Origin: Alistipes sp.
GTDB lineage: Bacteria > Bacteroidota > Bacteroidia > Bacteroidales > Rikenellaceae
DNA length: 7,736 nt
Direction: 5' to 3'
Assembly (NCBI GenBank): GCA_017560305.1
Contig: JAFYOF010000200.1
Location: 1 to 7,736 of the forward strand
Numbering within the stretch: the first letter of the stretch is position 1; every line of letters starts with the position of its first letter. Of the stretch, positions 1 through 7,112 are shown piece by piece. The notes beneath the pieces were generated by a model. It did no database searches. It saw nothing but the letters and a program-made list of their open reading frames with translations, and was not told the DNA's origin. A program made the position numbers and the translations under genes.

Positions 1-1348
1 ACGCGAGGGCATGCGCTTTACGCAAGCCTACGCGGGTAGCCCCGTGAGTGCGCCATCTCGCGCATCCTTTATGACGGGACAGCACACGGGACACACCGAG
101 GTGCGTGGCAACAAGGAGTATTGGCGCGATGTACCCATGGAGTGCTATGGCGTAAACGAGGAGTTCACGCGCGTGGGTCAACACCCCTACTCCGCCAACC
201 ACATAATCCTGCCCGAGATAATGCGCGACAACGGCTATACAACGGCGATGTTTTGCAAGTGGGCGGGAGGATACGAGGGTTCACACTCTACACCCGACCT
301 TAGAGGCATTGAGGAGTTCTACGGCTATATCTGCCAATATCAAGCACACCTGTACTACCCTAACTTCCTTAATAAATATAGTAAGCGCGAGGGCGACACA
401 TCGGTCGAGAGAGTCATCCTCGAGGAAAACATAGAGCACCCGCAGCATGGCGATGGCTATACCGAGCGCACACAGTACTCCGCGGAGATGATACACGCCA
501 AAGCGATGGAGTGGCTACGCAGACAGGATGGCGAGCACCCCTTCTTCGGCATCTTTACCTACACGCTGCCTCATGCCGAGTTGGTGCAGCCCGAAGATGG
601 TTTTGTGGAGTACTACCGCGATAAGTTCAAGGAGGATGTAGACTGGGTATCGCCCCATTGGAGTCGCTATAACACCTCGCAGGATGCGCATGCTCAGTTT
701 GCGGCTATGGTCTCGCGCCTCGACCACTATGTCGGCGAGATTATGGATGAGCTACAGAGATTGGGACTTGCCGAGAACACACTTGTCATCTTCACCAGCG
801 ACAATGGTCCACATGACGAGGGTGGCGCAGACCCCAACTTCTTCGGCTACAACGCCGCACTGCGCGGCATAAAGCGCCAAACGCATGAGGGTGGCGTGAG
901 AGTGCCCTTTATAGCATGGTGGCCAGGACGCGTCGAGGCAGGCAAGGTCAACGACCACATCTTGGCATTCTACGACGTTATGCCTACACTCTGCGAGCTT
1001 GCGGGCGTAGAGAATTACACCGAACGCTATGATAATAAAGAGGTTGCCATAGACCATTTCGACGGCATATCCTTTGCCCCTACGCTACTCTCGAAAGGGG
1101 GTCAGGAGCAACACGAGTTTCTGTATTGGGAGTTTGAGGAGACTGATCAGGTGGCAGTGCGCATGGGCGACTGGAAGATGGTATCGAAGGGCGGCATACC
1201 CCACCTCTACAACCTCGCAAATGACCTGCACGAGGACAACGACCTCGCTGCAGTGCACCCCGACATTGTACGCAGAATGATAGAGATCGCCCACCGCGAA
1301 CACACCGCAAGTCCCCACTTCAAGGTCACCCTACCACGCATGGAGTAA
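1..1348 (+). CDS. Sulfatase, serine-type, 5' end missing (window edge)
   Basis: This is an alkaline-phosphatase-superfamily sulfatase that hydrolyses a sulfate ester, probably on a host or dietary glycan and probably outside the cytoplasm; the signal peptide lies off the left edge. The frame is already open at base 2, and the ATG at 11 lies in a typical internal 'EGMRFTQAYAG' stretch, so it is not the true start. Counting that Met as 1, the FGly motif is S13-A-P-S-R17 followed by a TG turn. Ser13 would be converted to formylglycine by an anaerobic maturase (anSME). Further family landmarks are K83 in CKW, H188 in LPHAE, D264-N265 in the SDNG metal site, K288 in GIKRQTHEGG, and a C-terminal subdomain ending at residue 445. 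Codons are GC-rich (35 of 60 bases in 61-120), unlike the genes downstream. No clear terminator follows the stop. The family is certain; the substrate class cannot be told from this. Confidence 0.95.
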   Translation, partial: REGMRFTQAYAGSPVSAPSRASFMTGQHTGHTEVRGNKEYWRDVPMECYGVNEEFTRVGQHPYSANHIILPEIMRDNGYTTAMFCKWAGGYEGSHSTPDLRGIEEFYGYICQYQAHLYYPNFLNKYSKREGDTSVERVILEENIEHPQHGDGYTERTQYSAEMIHAKAMEWLRRQDGEHPFFGIFTYTLPHAELVQPEDGFVEYYRDKFKEDVDWVSPHWSRYNTSQDAHAQFAAMVSRLDHYVGEIMDELQRLGLAENTLVIFTSDNGPHDEGGADPNFFGYNAALRGIKRQTHEGGVRVPFIAWWPGRVEAGKVNDHILAFYDVMPTLCELAGVENYTERYDNKEVAIDHFDGISFAPTLLSKGGQEQHEFLYWEFEETDQVAVRMGDWKMVSKGGIPHLYNLANDLHEDNDLAAVHPDIVRRMIEIAHREHTASPHFKVTLPRME

Positions 1349-1404
1349 CTTTTCCCCGCTTACGGCAAGTTGAATTTATAGAACCGACCTTAAATATAAA
1401 TGAT

Positions 1405-1707
1405 ATGAAAACTGAAATTTTAGAAAGAGTAGAAAAGATGTACGATTTTGTTAAGGATATGGGAGATGAATTGAAAATAAAGAGATTCTTCTCCATCCTT
1501 GATGAGATGACAGATATTGCCCGCGAGATTCAGGAGAACAACTTATTGGACGATGAGCAACTGCATGATGTTTGGGAATTGATAATGATGTTCGATGATG
1601 ATGTGGCAAATGAGATGCCAATAGCTCATGCTCGCGAATATCTTGAAAAGAGATTGTCTTCAATCATTAAGACTCTGCAGGGCGAGAAAGTACTTATCCG
1701 CGAATAA
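1405..1707 (+). CDS. Hypothetical acidic helical protein, 100 aa
   Basis: I do not recognise this protein. It is a 100-residue, charged, probably all-helical cytoplasmic protein with no signal peptide or membrane segment. Acidic clusters include DDEQ near residues 49-52 and DDDV near 64-67, and the tail from about residue 76 (HAREYLEKRL) looks like an amphipathic helix. The ATG at 1405 begins 56 bases after the sulfatase stop and follows an A/T-rich leader without a Shine-Dalgarno sequence, as is normal in Bacteroidetes. It reads as a real gene because it has coherent codon use, no closer competing frame, and a strong terminator 22 bases after its stop. It is lower in GC than the sulfatase. 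Whether it shares the sulfatase transcript is unclear: no terminator separates them, but I also see no convincing promoter between them. Confidence 0.75.
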   Translation: MKTEILERVEKMYDFVKDMGDELKIKRFFSILDEMTDIAREIQENNLLDDEQLHDVWELIMMFDDDVANEMPIAHAREYLEKRLSSIIKTLQGEKVLIRE

Positions 1708-1729
1708 ACCAATGAGTGATAGATTAAAC

Positions 1730-1762
1730 AAAGGACAGAACGGGGTTCTGTCCTTTTCTATT
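1730..1762 (+). terminator. Rho-independent terminator after the 100-aa gene
   Basis: A perfect 12-base-pair stem pairs 1730-1741 (AAAGGACAGAAC) with 1745-1756 (GTTCTGTCCTTT) across a GGG loop at 1742-1744. A T-rich run (TTTTCTATTTTC) overlaps and follows the right arm. It lies 22 bases after the stop codon at 1705-1707 and would end plus-strand transcription there. The U-run is interrupted by C and A, but the stem is strong. Confidence 0.85.
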
Positions 1763-1776
1763 TTCAGGTTATATCA

Positions 1777-1879
1777 AGGCAAAAAAAATGACCGACTGGT
1801 TATCCAATCAGTCATTATAAATTGTTGATATTTAGGTTTTAACCTCTATCAAACTACTAATACTCATCCTCGTTAAAGA
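1777..1879. repeat. Direct repeat copy 1 (about 103 bases)
   Basis: This segment matches 7523-7627 in the same orientation at roughly 88-89 percent by eye, with two one-base gaps. Both copies hold, in plus order, an A8 tract, a 13-bp stem-loop, a small AGGTT/AACCT hairpin, and the last codons of a minus-strand frame ending in FNE[D/E]EY-stop. Similarity stops just past CGTTAAAGA. Differences cluster in the hairpin loops (TTAT versus ACTGC, and TT versus TCT), which is what would be expected if the stems are under selection. Confidence 0.9.
1781..1816 (-). terminator. Minus-strand terminator in repeat copy 1
   Basis: The arms 1787-1799 and 1804-1816 form a 13-bp stem with a 4-base loop. The run of eight A at 1781-1788 becomes a U tract at the 3' side on the minus strand. 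The two imperfect positions are G-U pairs in minus-strand RNA but C-A mismatches in plus-strand RNA, so the element is built to work on the minus strand. It lies about 40 bases past the minus-strand stop at 1857-1859. Confidence 0.8.
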
Positions 1880-1988
1880 AGTCTTGAACCCATTTTACCC
1901 TCTGATAGTCATCTACATATAACTGACTATCCCGTGTGGGCAGTTTTAGTGTAGTATATGCCCCATTGGGCAATGCTGAAATACATTT
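1857..1988 (-). pseudogene. Minus-strand C-terminal coding remnant ending in FNEDEY
   Basis: The minus strand is open for 43 codons before the TAG at 1857-1859, reading ...PNGAYTTLKLP..., then ...YVDDYQRVKWVQDFFNEDEY. A TAA at 1989-1991 closes the frame upstream and no ATG is present in it. The composition looks protein-like, and a good terminator follows (1781-1816), so this is probably the 3' end of a former gene whose upstream part is lost or frameshifted. Other minus-strand fragments nearby, for example a frame reading NFSFRQKKSSRFLKYF near 2000-2050, may belong to the same decayed locus. I cannot name the family. It could also be noncoding sequence with an open frame by chance. Confidence 0.4.
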
Positions 1989-2068
1989 TTAATTGCGATG
2001 AAAATACTTCAAAAATCTACTACTCTTCTTCTGACGAAAAGAGAAGTTGCAATGATTTCTTTTTTCGC

Positions 2069-2085
2069 CAGCATATTTTATGCTG
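2069..2085. other. Small hairpin CAGCATA-TTT-TATGCTG
   Basis: A perfect 7-bp stem with a TTT loop, preceded by a T6 tract on the plus strand and followed by GCGAAAAAA on the minus strand. Neither strand has a following U tract, so it is not a standard terminator. No role can be assigned. Confidence 0.4.
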
Positions 2086-2095
2086 TCTAAGCAAT

Positions 2096-2146
2096 AATAA
2101 GTTTAGTCCGTTGGGTATATAGCCAATGGACTAAACTAAACTTATT
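2096..2146. repeat. Large imperfect palindrome upstream of the operon
   Basis: The inner arms 2102-2114 (TTTAGTCCGTTGG) and 2123-2135 (CCAATGGACTAAA) pair over 13 bases with one non-Watson-Crick position around an 8-base loop. The outer arms AATAAG (2096-2101) and CTTATT (2141-2146) extend the structure past a 5-base CTAAA bulge that duplicates part of the right arm. No strong U tract follows on either strand, so it is a weak terminator candidate. It could be the recombination end or trace of a mobile element, or a structured transcript end. It ends about 50 bases before the promoter at 2198. Confidence 0.6.
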
Positions 2147-2197
2147 ACATTATTCAGCGTTCTCGCCTTGTTAAAAAATGTAAATTTTGCCATAAAG

Positions 2198-2229
2198 TTT
2201 GTTTGTTTCGTAAAAAGCGTATAATTTTG
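2198..2229 (+). promoter_or_regulatory. Bacteroidetes-type promoter of the activase-tetR operon
   Basis: A TTTG at 2198-2201 and a TAATTTTG at 2222-2229, matching TAnnTTTG, are separated by 20 bases. This fits the -33/-7 pattern of the primary sigma factor in Bacteroides and relatives. The predicted transcript start is near 2235, so the leader before the ATG at 2272 would be about 35-40 bases. It also shows that the ATG at 2203 is not transcribed from this promoter. Confidence 0.7.
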
Positions 2230-2233
2230 CAAC

Positions 2234-2247
2234 TGACACAGGTGTCA
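2234..2247. promoter_or_regulatory. Palindromic operator candidate TGACAC-AG-GTGTCA
   Basis: Perfect 6-base inverted arms (2234-2239 and 2242-2247) with a 2-base spacer lie exactly where the transcript should start, 5 bases after the -7 box. TetR-family dimers commonly bind such short palindromes, and a TetR gene is the last gene of this operon. The simplest reading is autorepression by steric block, relieved by an unknown ligand, possibly an acyl-CoA or its precursor acid. The palindrome is seen directly; its assignment to this TetR is inferred. Confidence 0.55.
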
Positions 2248-2271
2248 AACACTAATGTAAATCGTTGTTTT

Positions 2272-5200
2272 ATGGTAAAAATAGGTCTTGATATTGGTTC
2301 AACAACCGCCAAGTTGGTTGCTATTGGAACAAACGGGAATGTGTGTTTTTCATCATACAAAAGACATAACGCACAGGCGAATGAGGTTATCACATCATTC
2401 CTTGAAGAGTTGTTATGTAAGTTTGGTGATGAAGAGGTTTCGTTGCGAGTAACAGGCTCGGTAGGAATGGGACTCGCTGAGCGGTGCAATTTGCCATTTG
2501 TGCAAGAGGTGGTTGCAGCATCAAAAACGGTACAATGCTATTATCCCACAACTAATACTATGATTGACATCGGAGGAGAGGATGCCAAAATAGTATTATT
2601 TAAGGATGGTAAGACTGATGATTTGCGAATGAACGGAAATTGTGCAGGAGGAACAGGAGCATTTATCGACCAAATGGCTATTATCTTAGGTGTTACTCCC
2701 GATGAATTGAATGAATTGGCACTGCGTTCATCTAAAATCTATCCCATAGCATCACGATGCGGAGTTTTCTGTAAGACGGACATTCAAAATCTAATAGCTA
2801 AGAATATTAGCCGAGAGAACATTGCTGCGTCAATTTTTCACGCTGTGGCGGTGCAAACTATCACAACATTAGCGCACGGATATGATATACAACCGCCTAT
2901 ATTGTTTTGTGGCGGTCCGCTAACATTTATCCCAGCACTTCGAGAGGCATTCAAGAGTTATCTATCATTGGATGATTCTCAAATTATGTTGCCCCAATAT
3001 GGAGAGCTTATTCCTGCTCTTGGTACTGCTCTGGTTGAAATTGAGAATGAGCACATTGAGCGTCTGTCGGATTTAATCGTTCGCTTAAAGAAATCTTCAA
3101 GTAACATAGAACGCTCCACCTCATCTCTACAACCAATATTTGAAAATACGACCTCGTACAATGAGTGGCACAATCGAATTTCTTGTAACAATATAGCTCA
3201 CGCAAAACTATCAAAAGGCGTGCAGAGAGCATACTTAGGTATTGATTCGGGCTCAACTACCACAAAGATTGTTGTGTTGAATGAGCAAGGAGAATTGTTA
3301 TATAAATTTTATAAAGGTAATGGTGGCAGACCTATTGAGACCGTAGTACTTGGCTTGTCTAAACTCTCGGAAGAGTGCAAAAAGCAAGGTGCTGTTTTGG
3401 AATTTGCAGGTAGTTGTTCTACGGGATATGGTGAGGATTTGATTAAGGCTGCGTTTAACTTACATTCAGGAATCATAGAAACTATTGCACACTACAAAGC
3501 TGCGCACAATCTTGATGACAAGGTGAGTTTTATTCTTGACATCGGAGGTCAAGATATGAAAGCTATATTTGTCAATAATGGCATTATAGACCGAATCGAA
3601 ATCAATGAAGCTTGTTCTTCAGGTTGTGGCTCATTTATAGAGGCTTTTGCACAAAGTTTAGGATACTCTGCTTCTGAGTTTGCTCAAAAAGCTTGTGAAT
3701 CCGCTCACCCTGCCGACCTCGGTACTCGTTGCACCGTCTTTATGAACTCAAAGGTTAAACAAGTCCTACGAGAGGGAGCATCGGTAAGCGATATATCAGC
3801 AGGATTGGCATATTCTGTTGTCAAAAACTGCCTATATAAAGTATTGAAATTAAAGGATGCTTCACAATTAGGCAACCATATTGTTGTTCAAGGTGGCACT
3901 ATGCGTAATGATGCAATCGTACGAGCATTGGAAATCATTACAAATCTTGAAGTTACAAGATGTGAATATCCTGAACTGATGGGTGCATTCGGATGCGCTC
4001 TCCACGCTATGGAGAACAGCGGTAACACAATCTCTCTCGATGAAATGTTGGCTACGGTTACATACTCTACACGCACACTGAATTGTAGAGGATGTGAGAA
4101 TAATTGTGAGATACAACAATACAATTTTGGCAACGGACACAAATATTATTCGGGAAACAGATGTGAAAAACATTTCAACAACAGCGGAACATCGAGAGTC
4201 GCAGGGCGTAATATGTACGAAATAAAGACCGACCTTTTGTTCTCTCGGAGTGCAGTTATTGAAAACCCTAAACTGACAATAGGCATACCTCGTGTGCTGA
4301 ATATGTTTGAGGAGTACCCATTTTGGCATACTCTGTTTACCGAGTGTGGTATTTCGGTATATTTATCCGAACCCTCCGACTATACACGATACGAGCATAG
4401 TGCTCGAATGGTTATGTCTGATAATATCTGTTTCCCTGCAAAGTTAGTACACAGCCATATCTGCGACCTTCAAAAACGAGATGTTGATAGAATATTTATG
4501 CCATTTGTCGTTAAGGAGCAATGCGGTGATGGCGACCAAAATAGCTATAACTGCCCCATTGTAACGGGTTATTCCGCTGTGGTCAAGAGCGTGCAACAAA
4601 CAAGAATCCCTATTGATTCACCTGTCATCAGTTTTAACGATGGCAACTTGCTATACAAGCAATGCGAGGAGTATCTCCACTCATTAGGGGTATCCAAAGG
4701 CATAGCATTGGACGCTTTTCTAAAAGCCGAAGAGGCGCAAACGAATTATATGCTTGATATTGCAGAACGAAACAAAGAATCGCTACGAGTATCACAACAA
4801 ATGGACAACTTAACCATACTGCTTGCAGGGCGACCTTATCACGCAGATCCGCTAATTCAACATAAGGTTTCCAATATGCTTGCAGAGATGGGCGTTGATG
4901 TGCTGACCGAGGATGTTGTAAGAGGTGAAAATATTGATATTAACGACACCCACTTTTTATCGCAGTGGTCATATCCCAATCGTATTATGCGTGCTGCAAA
5001 ATGGTGTACTACGCAGAGTGATAATGTTCAATTCGTGCAAATGACATCATTCGGTTGTGGTCCCGACGCATTTATGGTAGATGAAGTTCGTGATTTACTG
5101 CTACGCCACAACAAGGCTTTTACACTGCTCAAATTGGACGATATAAACAATATAGGGTCAATGAAATTAAGAGTACGCTCACTTATAGAGAGTCTTAAAA

Positions 5201-6486
5201 TAGCGAATAAGAAGAGAGAGAATAGAGATAAGCAAGAATTTGCGACCACTCCAAATTATGAGCAAAAACATTTGAACCGCAAAATAGTTGTGCCTTATTT
5301 CACATCATTCATTTCGCCTCTTATCCCATCAGTTTTGCGTGTAGCGGGATATGAAGTAGAATCGCTGCCGATGAGTAATGATGAGTCGAGTGAACACGGA
5401 TTAAAATATGCTAATAATGAGGTCTGTTATCCTGCAACACTTATTATCGGAGATGTGATAAAGGCTTTTAAGAGTGGTAAATATGACCCGTCGCATACCG
5501 CAGTTGGTATCACTCAAACGGGCGGACAGTGCCGAGCTTCAAACTATCTGCCAATGCTAAAAAAGGCGTTGGTTGATGCTGGATTTAATGATGTTCCCGT
5601 AATATCTCTTGCTTTGGGGTCTGGTATAGAGAATAAGCAGCCCGCATTCAAGATAAATTGGTTAAAGGTTTTGCCAATTGCTCTTCGTGCCGTACTATAT
5701 AGCGATTGTGTCAACAAATTTTACCACGCAGCTCTTGTGCGAGAGATTAACAAAGGTATGGCTGCTGATTTGCGGAAACTCTATTTGGAAATGGGAGCGG
5801 AGTTGATAGAGAAAGGTAAAAGCAGCGAACTGCTTAAACATTTACCATTTGCTGCCGAAGATTTTAACTCTATTTGCCGAGATATATCGCTTCCAAAAGT
5901 TGGTATTGTTGGTGAGATATATTTGAAATTCAACTCTTTTGCCAACAGAAATATAGTTGATTGGCTTGCTGAACATCACATAGAGGTAGAACCACCTGTT
6001 CTAACAGATTTTTTTACGCAAGCTTTCGTTAATCGTAAAGCAAAAACGAATGCACATTTACTTAAACGAGGTTTAACCGATATTGCTTACCGAGGATTAT
6101 ATCACATTGTAAAGCACGAAATTGAGAAAACAAACAAACTATGTTCTACATTTCGCCACTTTACACCTTTTAACGACATTTTCCACGAAGCGAAACTTGC
6201 GGAGCGAGTGATTACCCTTAATGCCCAATTCGGTGAGGGCTGGTTACTACCCGCCGAGATTATATCGTATGCACAAAAGGGAATAAATAGCGTTATTAGT
6301 CTGCAACCATTTGGCTGCATCGCTAACCACATCGTATCCAAAGGAGTAGAAAAAAGGTTGAAAGACCTATATCCTGCAATAAATTTACTATCTTTGGACT
6401 TTGATAGCGGTGTAAGCGATGTAAATATTAAAAATCGCTTGTTACTATTTATCGACAAATTGAAAGAGAATACTGATGGAAAATAA
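2272..6486 (+). CDS. Giant fused acyl-CoA dehydratase activase / dehydratase-like Fe-S protein
   Basis: This 1404-residue cytoplasmic protein belongs to the BadF/BadG/BcrA/HgdC activase superfamily. Such ATPases use ATP hydrolysis to push an electron at very low potential into a partner dehydratase or reductase. Module 1 (about 1-270) opens with GLDIGSTTAK and has C124 in NCAGGTG and C163 in SRCGVF. Module 2 (about 320-590) has GIDSGSTTTK, DIGGQD, C448 and C487 in TRCTVF. Each Cys pair is 39 residues apart, the same spacing I recall for the cluster ligands of HgdC. A Cys-rich linker follows (C605, C608, C612, C631). A DUF2229-like region spans about 667-980 (IGIPRVLNMFEEYPFW, C720 in CFPAK, GRPYH, C929 in FGCGPD). 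The dehydratase-like end spans about 1001-1404 (C1052 in NEVCYPA, C1087 in GGQCRASNY, C1349 in QPFGCIANH). The ATG at 2272 is chosen over 2203 because the family motif follows it directly and 2203 lies inside the promoter. It overlaps the tetR start by 11 bases. The substrate is unknown. Confidence 0.93.
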   Translation: MVKIGLDIGSTTAKLVAIGTNGNVCFSSYKRHNAQANEVITSFLEELLCKFGDEEVSLRVTGSVGMGLAERCNLPFVQEVVAASKTVQCYYPTTNTMIDIGGEDAKIVLFKDGKTDDLRMNGNCAGGTGAFIDQMAIILGVTPDELNELALRSSKIYPIASRCGVFCKTDIQNLIAKNISRENIAASIFHAVAVQTITTLAHGYDIQPPILFCGGPLTFIPALREAFKSYLSLDDSQIMLPQYGELIPALGTALVEIENEHIERLSDLIVRLKKSSSNIERSTSSLQPIFENTTSYNEWHNRISCNNIAHAKLSKGVQRAYLGIDSGSTTTKIVVLNEQGELLYKFYKGNGGRPIETVVLGLSKLSEECKKQGAVLEFAGSCSTGYGEDLIKAAFNLHSGIIETIAHYKAAHNLDDKVSFILDIGGQDMKAIFVNNGIIDRIEINEACSSGCGSFIEAFAQSLGYSASEFAQKACESAHPADLGTRCTVFMNSKVKQVLREGASVSDISAGLAYSVVKNCLYKVLKLKDASQLGNHIVVQGGTMRNDAIVRALEIITNLEVTRCEYPELMGAFGCALHAMENSGNTISLDEMLATVTYSTRTLNCRGCENNCEIQQYNFGNGHKYYSGNRCEKHFNNSGTSRVAGRNMYEIKTDLLFSRSAVIENPKLTIGIPRVLNMFEEYPFWHTLFTECGISVYLSEPSDYTRYEHSARMVMSDNICFPAKLVHSHICDLQKRDVDRIFMPFVVKEQCGDGDQNSYNCPIVTGYSAVVKSVQQTRIPIDSPVISFNDGNLLYKQCEEYLHSLGVSKGIALDAFLKAEEAQTNYMLDIAERNKESLRVSQQMDNLTILLAGRPYHADPLIQHKVSNMLAEMGVDVLTEDVVRGENIDINDTHFLSQWSYPNRIMRAAKWCTTQSDNVQFVQMTSFGCGPDAFMVDEVRDLLLRHNKAFTLLKLDDINNIGSMKLRVRSLIESLKIANKKRENRDKQEFATTPNYEQKHLNRKIVVPYFTSFISPLIPSVLRVAGYEVESLPMSNDESSEHGLKYANNEVCYPATLIIGDVIKAFKSGKYDPSHTAVGITQTGGQCRASNYLPMLKKALVDAGFNDVPVISLALGSGIENKQPAFKINWLKVLPIALRAVLYSDCVNKFYHAALVREINKGMAADLRKLYLEMGAELIEKGKSSELLKHLPFAAEDFNSICRDISLPKVGIVGEIYLKFNSFANRNIVDWLAEHHIEVEPPVLTDFFTQAFVNRKAKTNAHLLKRGLTDIAYRGLYHIVKHEIEKTNKLCSTFRHFTPFNDIFHEAKLAERVITLNAQFGEGWLLPAEIISYAQKGINSVISLQPFGCIANHIVSKGVEKRLKDLYPAINLLSLDFDSGVSDVNIKNRLLLFIDKLKENTDGK

Positions 6487-7072
6487 GATTATCAATGCAG
6501 CTCGTGCACTCTTTATTGAGAAGGGATATGCGGAGACGAGTATGAGTGAGATTGCAACAAGAGTAGGCATCAATCGTCCTGCCCTGCATTACTATTTTCG
6601 CACCAAAGACAAGATGTTTCAAGCCGTTATCGGAGGTATTGTATCATCCATCATCCCTAAAGTTTTTGATGCATTAATGCATAAAGAAAAATCTGTTGCA
6701 GAGCGAATAGGGGTTGTCATTGATGCTTATTATGAACTGTTTTGGGAGAATCCGCATCTGCCAATGTTTTTACTACGAGAGCTCAATCGTGATGCTGACC
6801 TACTTATTAATTCAGCAAAGGAACTCAATGTCTTAGAGACAATGGGAAAGGCACTGGCGTCAGTTCAGGAGGAAATGGATGAAGGTAAATTAAATAAAGT
6901 ATCATTGCAATTTGTATTTTATAATTTCTATAGTCTGCTGTCATTTCCATTCTTGACATTAAATATGGCTCAAAAGGTATTTATGAATGATCAGGAGCAT
7001 TTTAGAGAAATGTTGTCCGATTGGAAACAAAACATCATAGCACAAATGCGAAACTTATTAGAGGTTAAATAG
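6476..7072 (+). CDS. TetR/AcrR-family transcriptional regulator, 198 aa
   Basis: A one-component repressor of ordinary TetR length. Residues 1-47 form the family's DNA-binding domain: helix 1 (IINAARALFIEKGY), then the helix-turn-helix TSMSEIATRVGINRPALHYYFRTKDKMFQAV with the diagnostic YYF-x-x-KD. Residues about 55-198 are the all-helical ligand-binding and dimerisation domain, which is too variable to predict a ligand. The ATG at 6476 lies within the last codons of the activase gene, giving an 11-base overlap in another frame, so the two genes are surely co-transcribed and probably translationally coupled. The likely target is the operon's own operator at 2234-2247. Its AT content is high (16 G+C in 60 bases at 6901-6960). 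It is probably a local regulator that senses a substrate or product of the activase pathway; that role is inferred from context only. Confidence 0.95.
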   Translation: MENKIINAARALFIEKGYAETSMSEIATRVGINRPALHYYFRTKDKMFQAVIGGIVSSIIPKVFDALMHKEKSVAERIGVVIDAYYELFWENPHLPMFLLRELNRDADLLINSAKELNVLETMGKALASVQEEMDEGKLNKVSLQFVFYNFYSLLSFPFLTLNMAQKVFMNDQEHFREMLSDWKQNIIAQMRNLLEVK

Positions 7073-7074
7073 AG

Positions 7075-7112
7075 CAATGGCGACCACTTGATTGCGGTCG
7101 CCATTGTTGTTT
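7075..7112 (+). terminator. Terminator after tetR, possibly bidirectional
   Basis: A perfect 11-bp stem pairs 7075-7085 (CAATGGCGACC) with 7096-7106 (GGTCGCCATTG) around a 10-base loop, followed by TTGTTT. It starts 2 bases after the tetR stop and ends just before the minus-strand stop at 7111-7113. It could therefore serve convergent transcripts from both sides. The U tract is short and interrupted, so strength is uncertain. Confidence 0.75.

Noticed and set aside
11..13. ATG at 11 as the sulfatase start
   Set aside because: The frame is open to the window edge and this Met is internal in the family; a start here would leave out the N-terminal metal-binding strand.
752..1057. Minus-strand open frame inside the sulfatase
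   Set aside because: It is a GC-rich antisense shadow; the plus frame carries the SDNG and EGG motifs there.
1349..1404. Promoter for the 100-aa gene
   Set aside because: A/T-rich sequence is present, but I see no TAnnTTTG box with a properly spaced TTTG.
1628..1828. Plus-strand 66-codon frame overlapping the 100-aa gene
   Set aside because: It runs through the terminator and into the repeat, in a different frame from the better-supported gene.
2256..2267. 12-base exact match TGTAAATCGTTG in the activase leader and in repeat copy 2 (7563-7574)
   Set aside because: A match of this length is expected about once or twice by chance in a window of this size, and the flanks do not align.
2154..2489. 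Minus-strand open frame of 111 codons over the operon promoter
   Set aside because: It crosses the promoter and the start of the activase, and its composition looks antisense.
3868..4329. Minus-strand open frame of 153 codons inside the activase gene
   Set aside because: It is fully antisense to a strongly supported coding region with family motifs in the plus frame, and its product resembles nothing.
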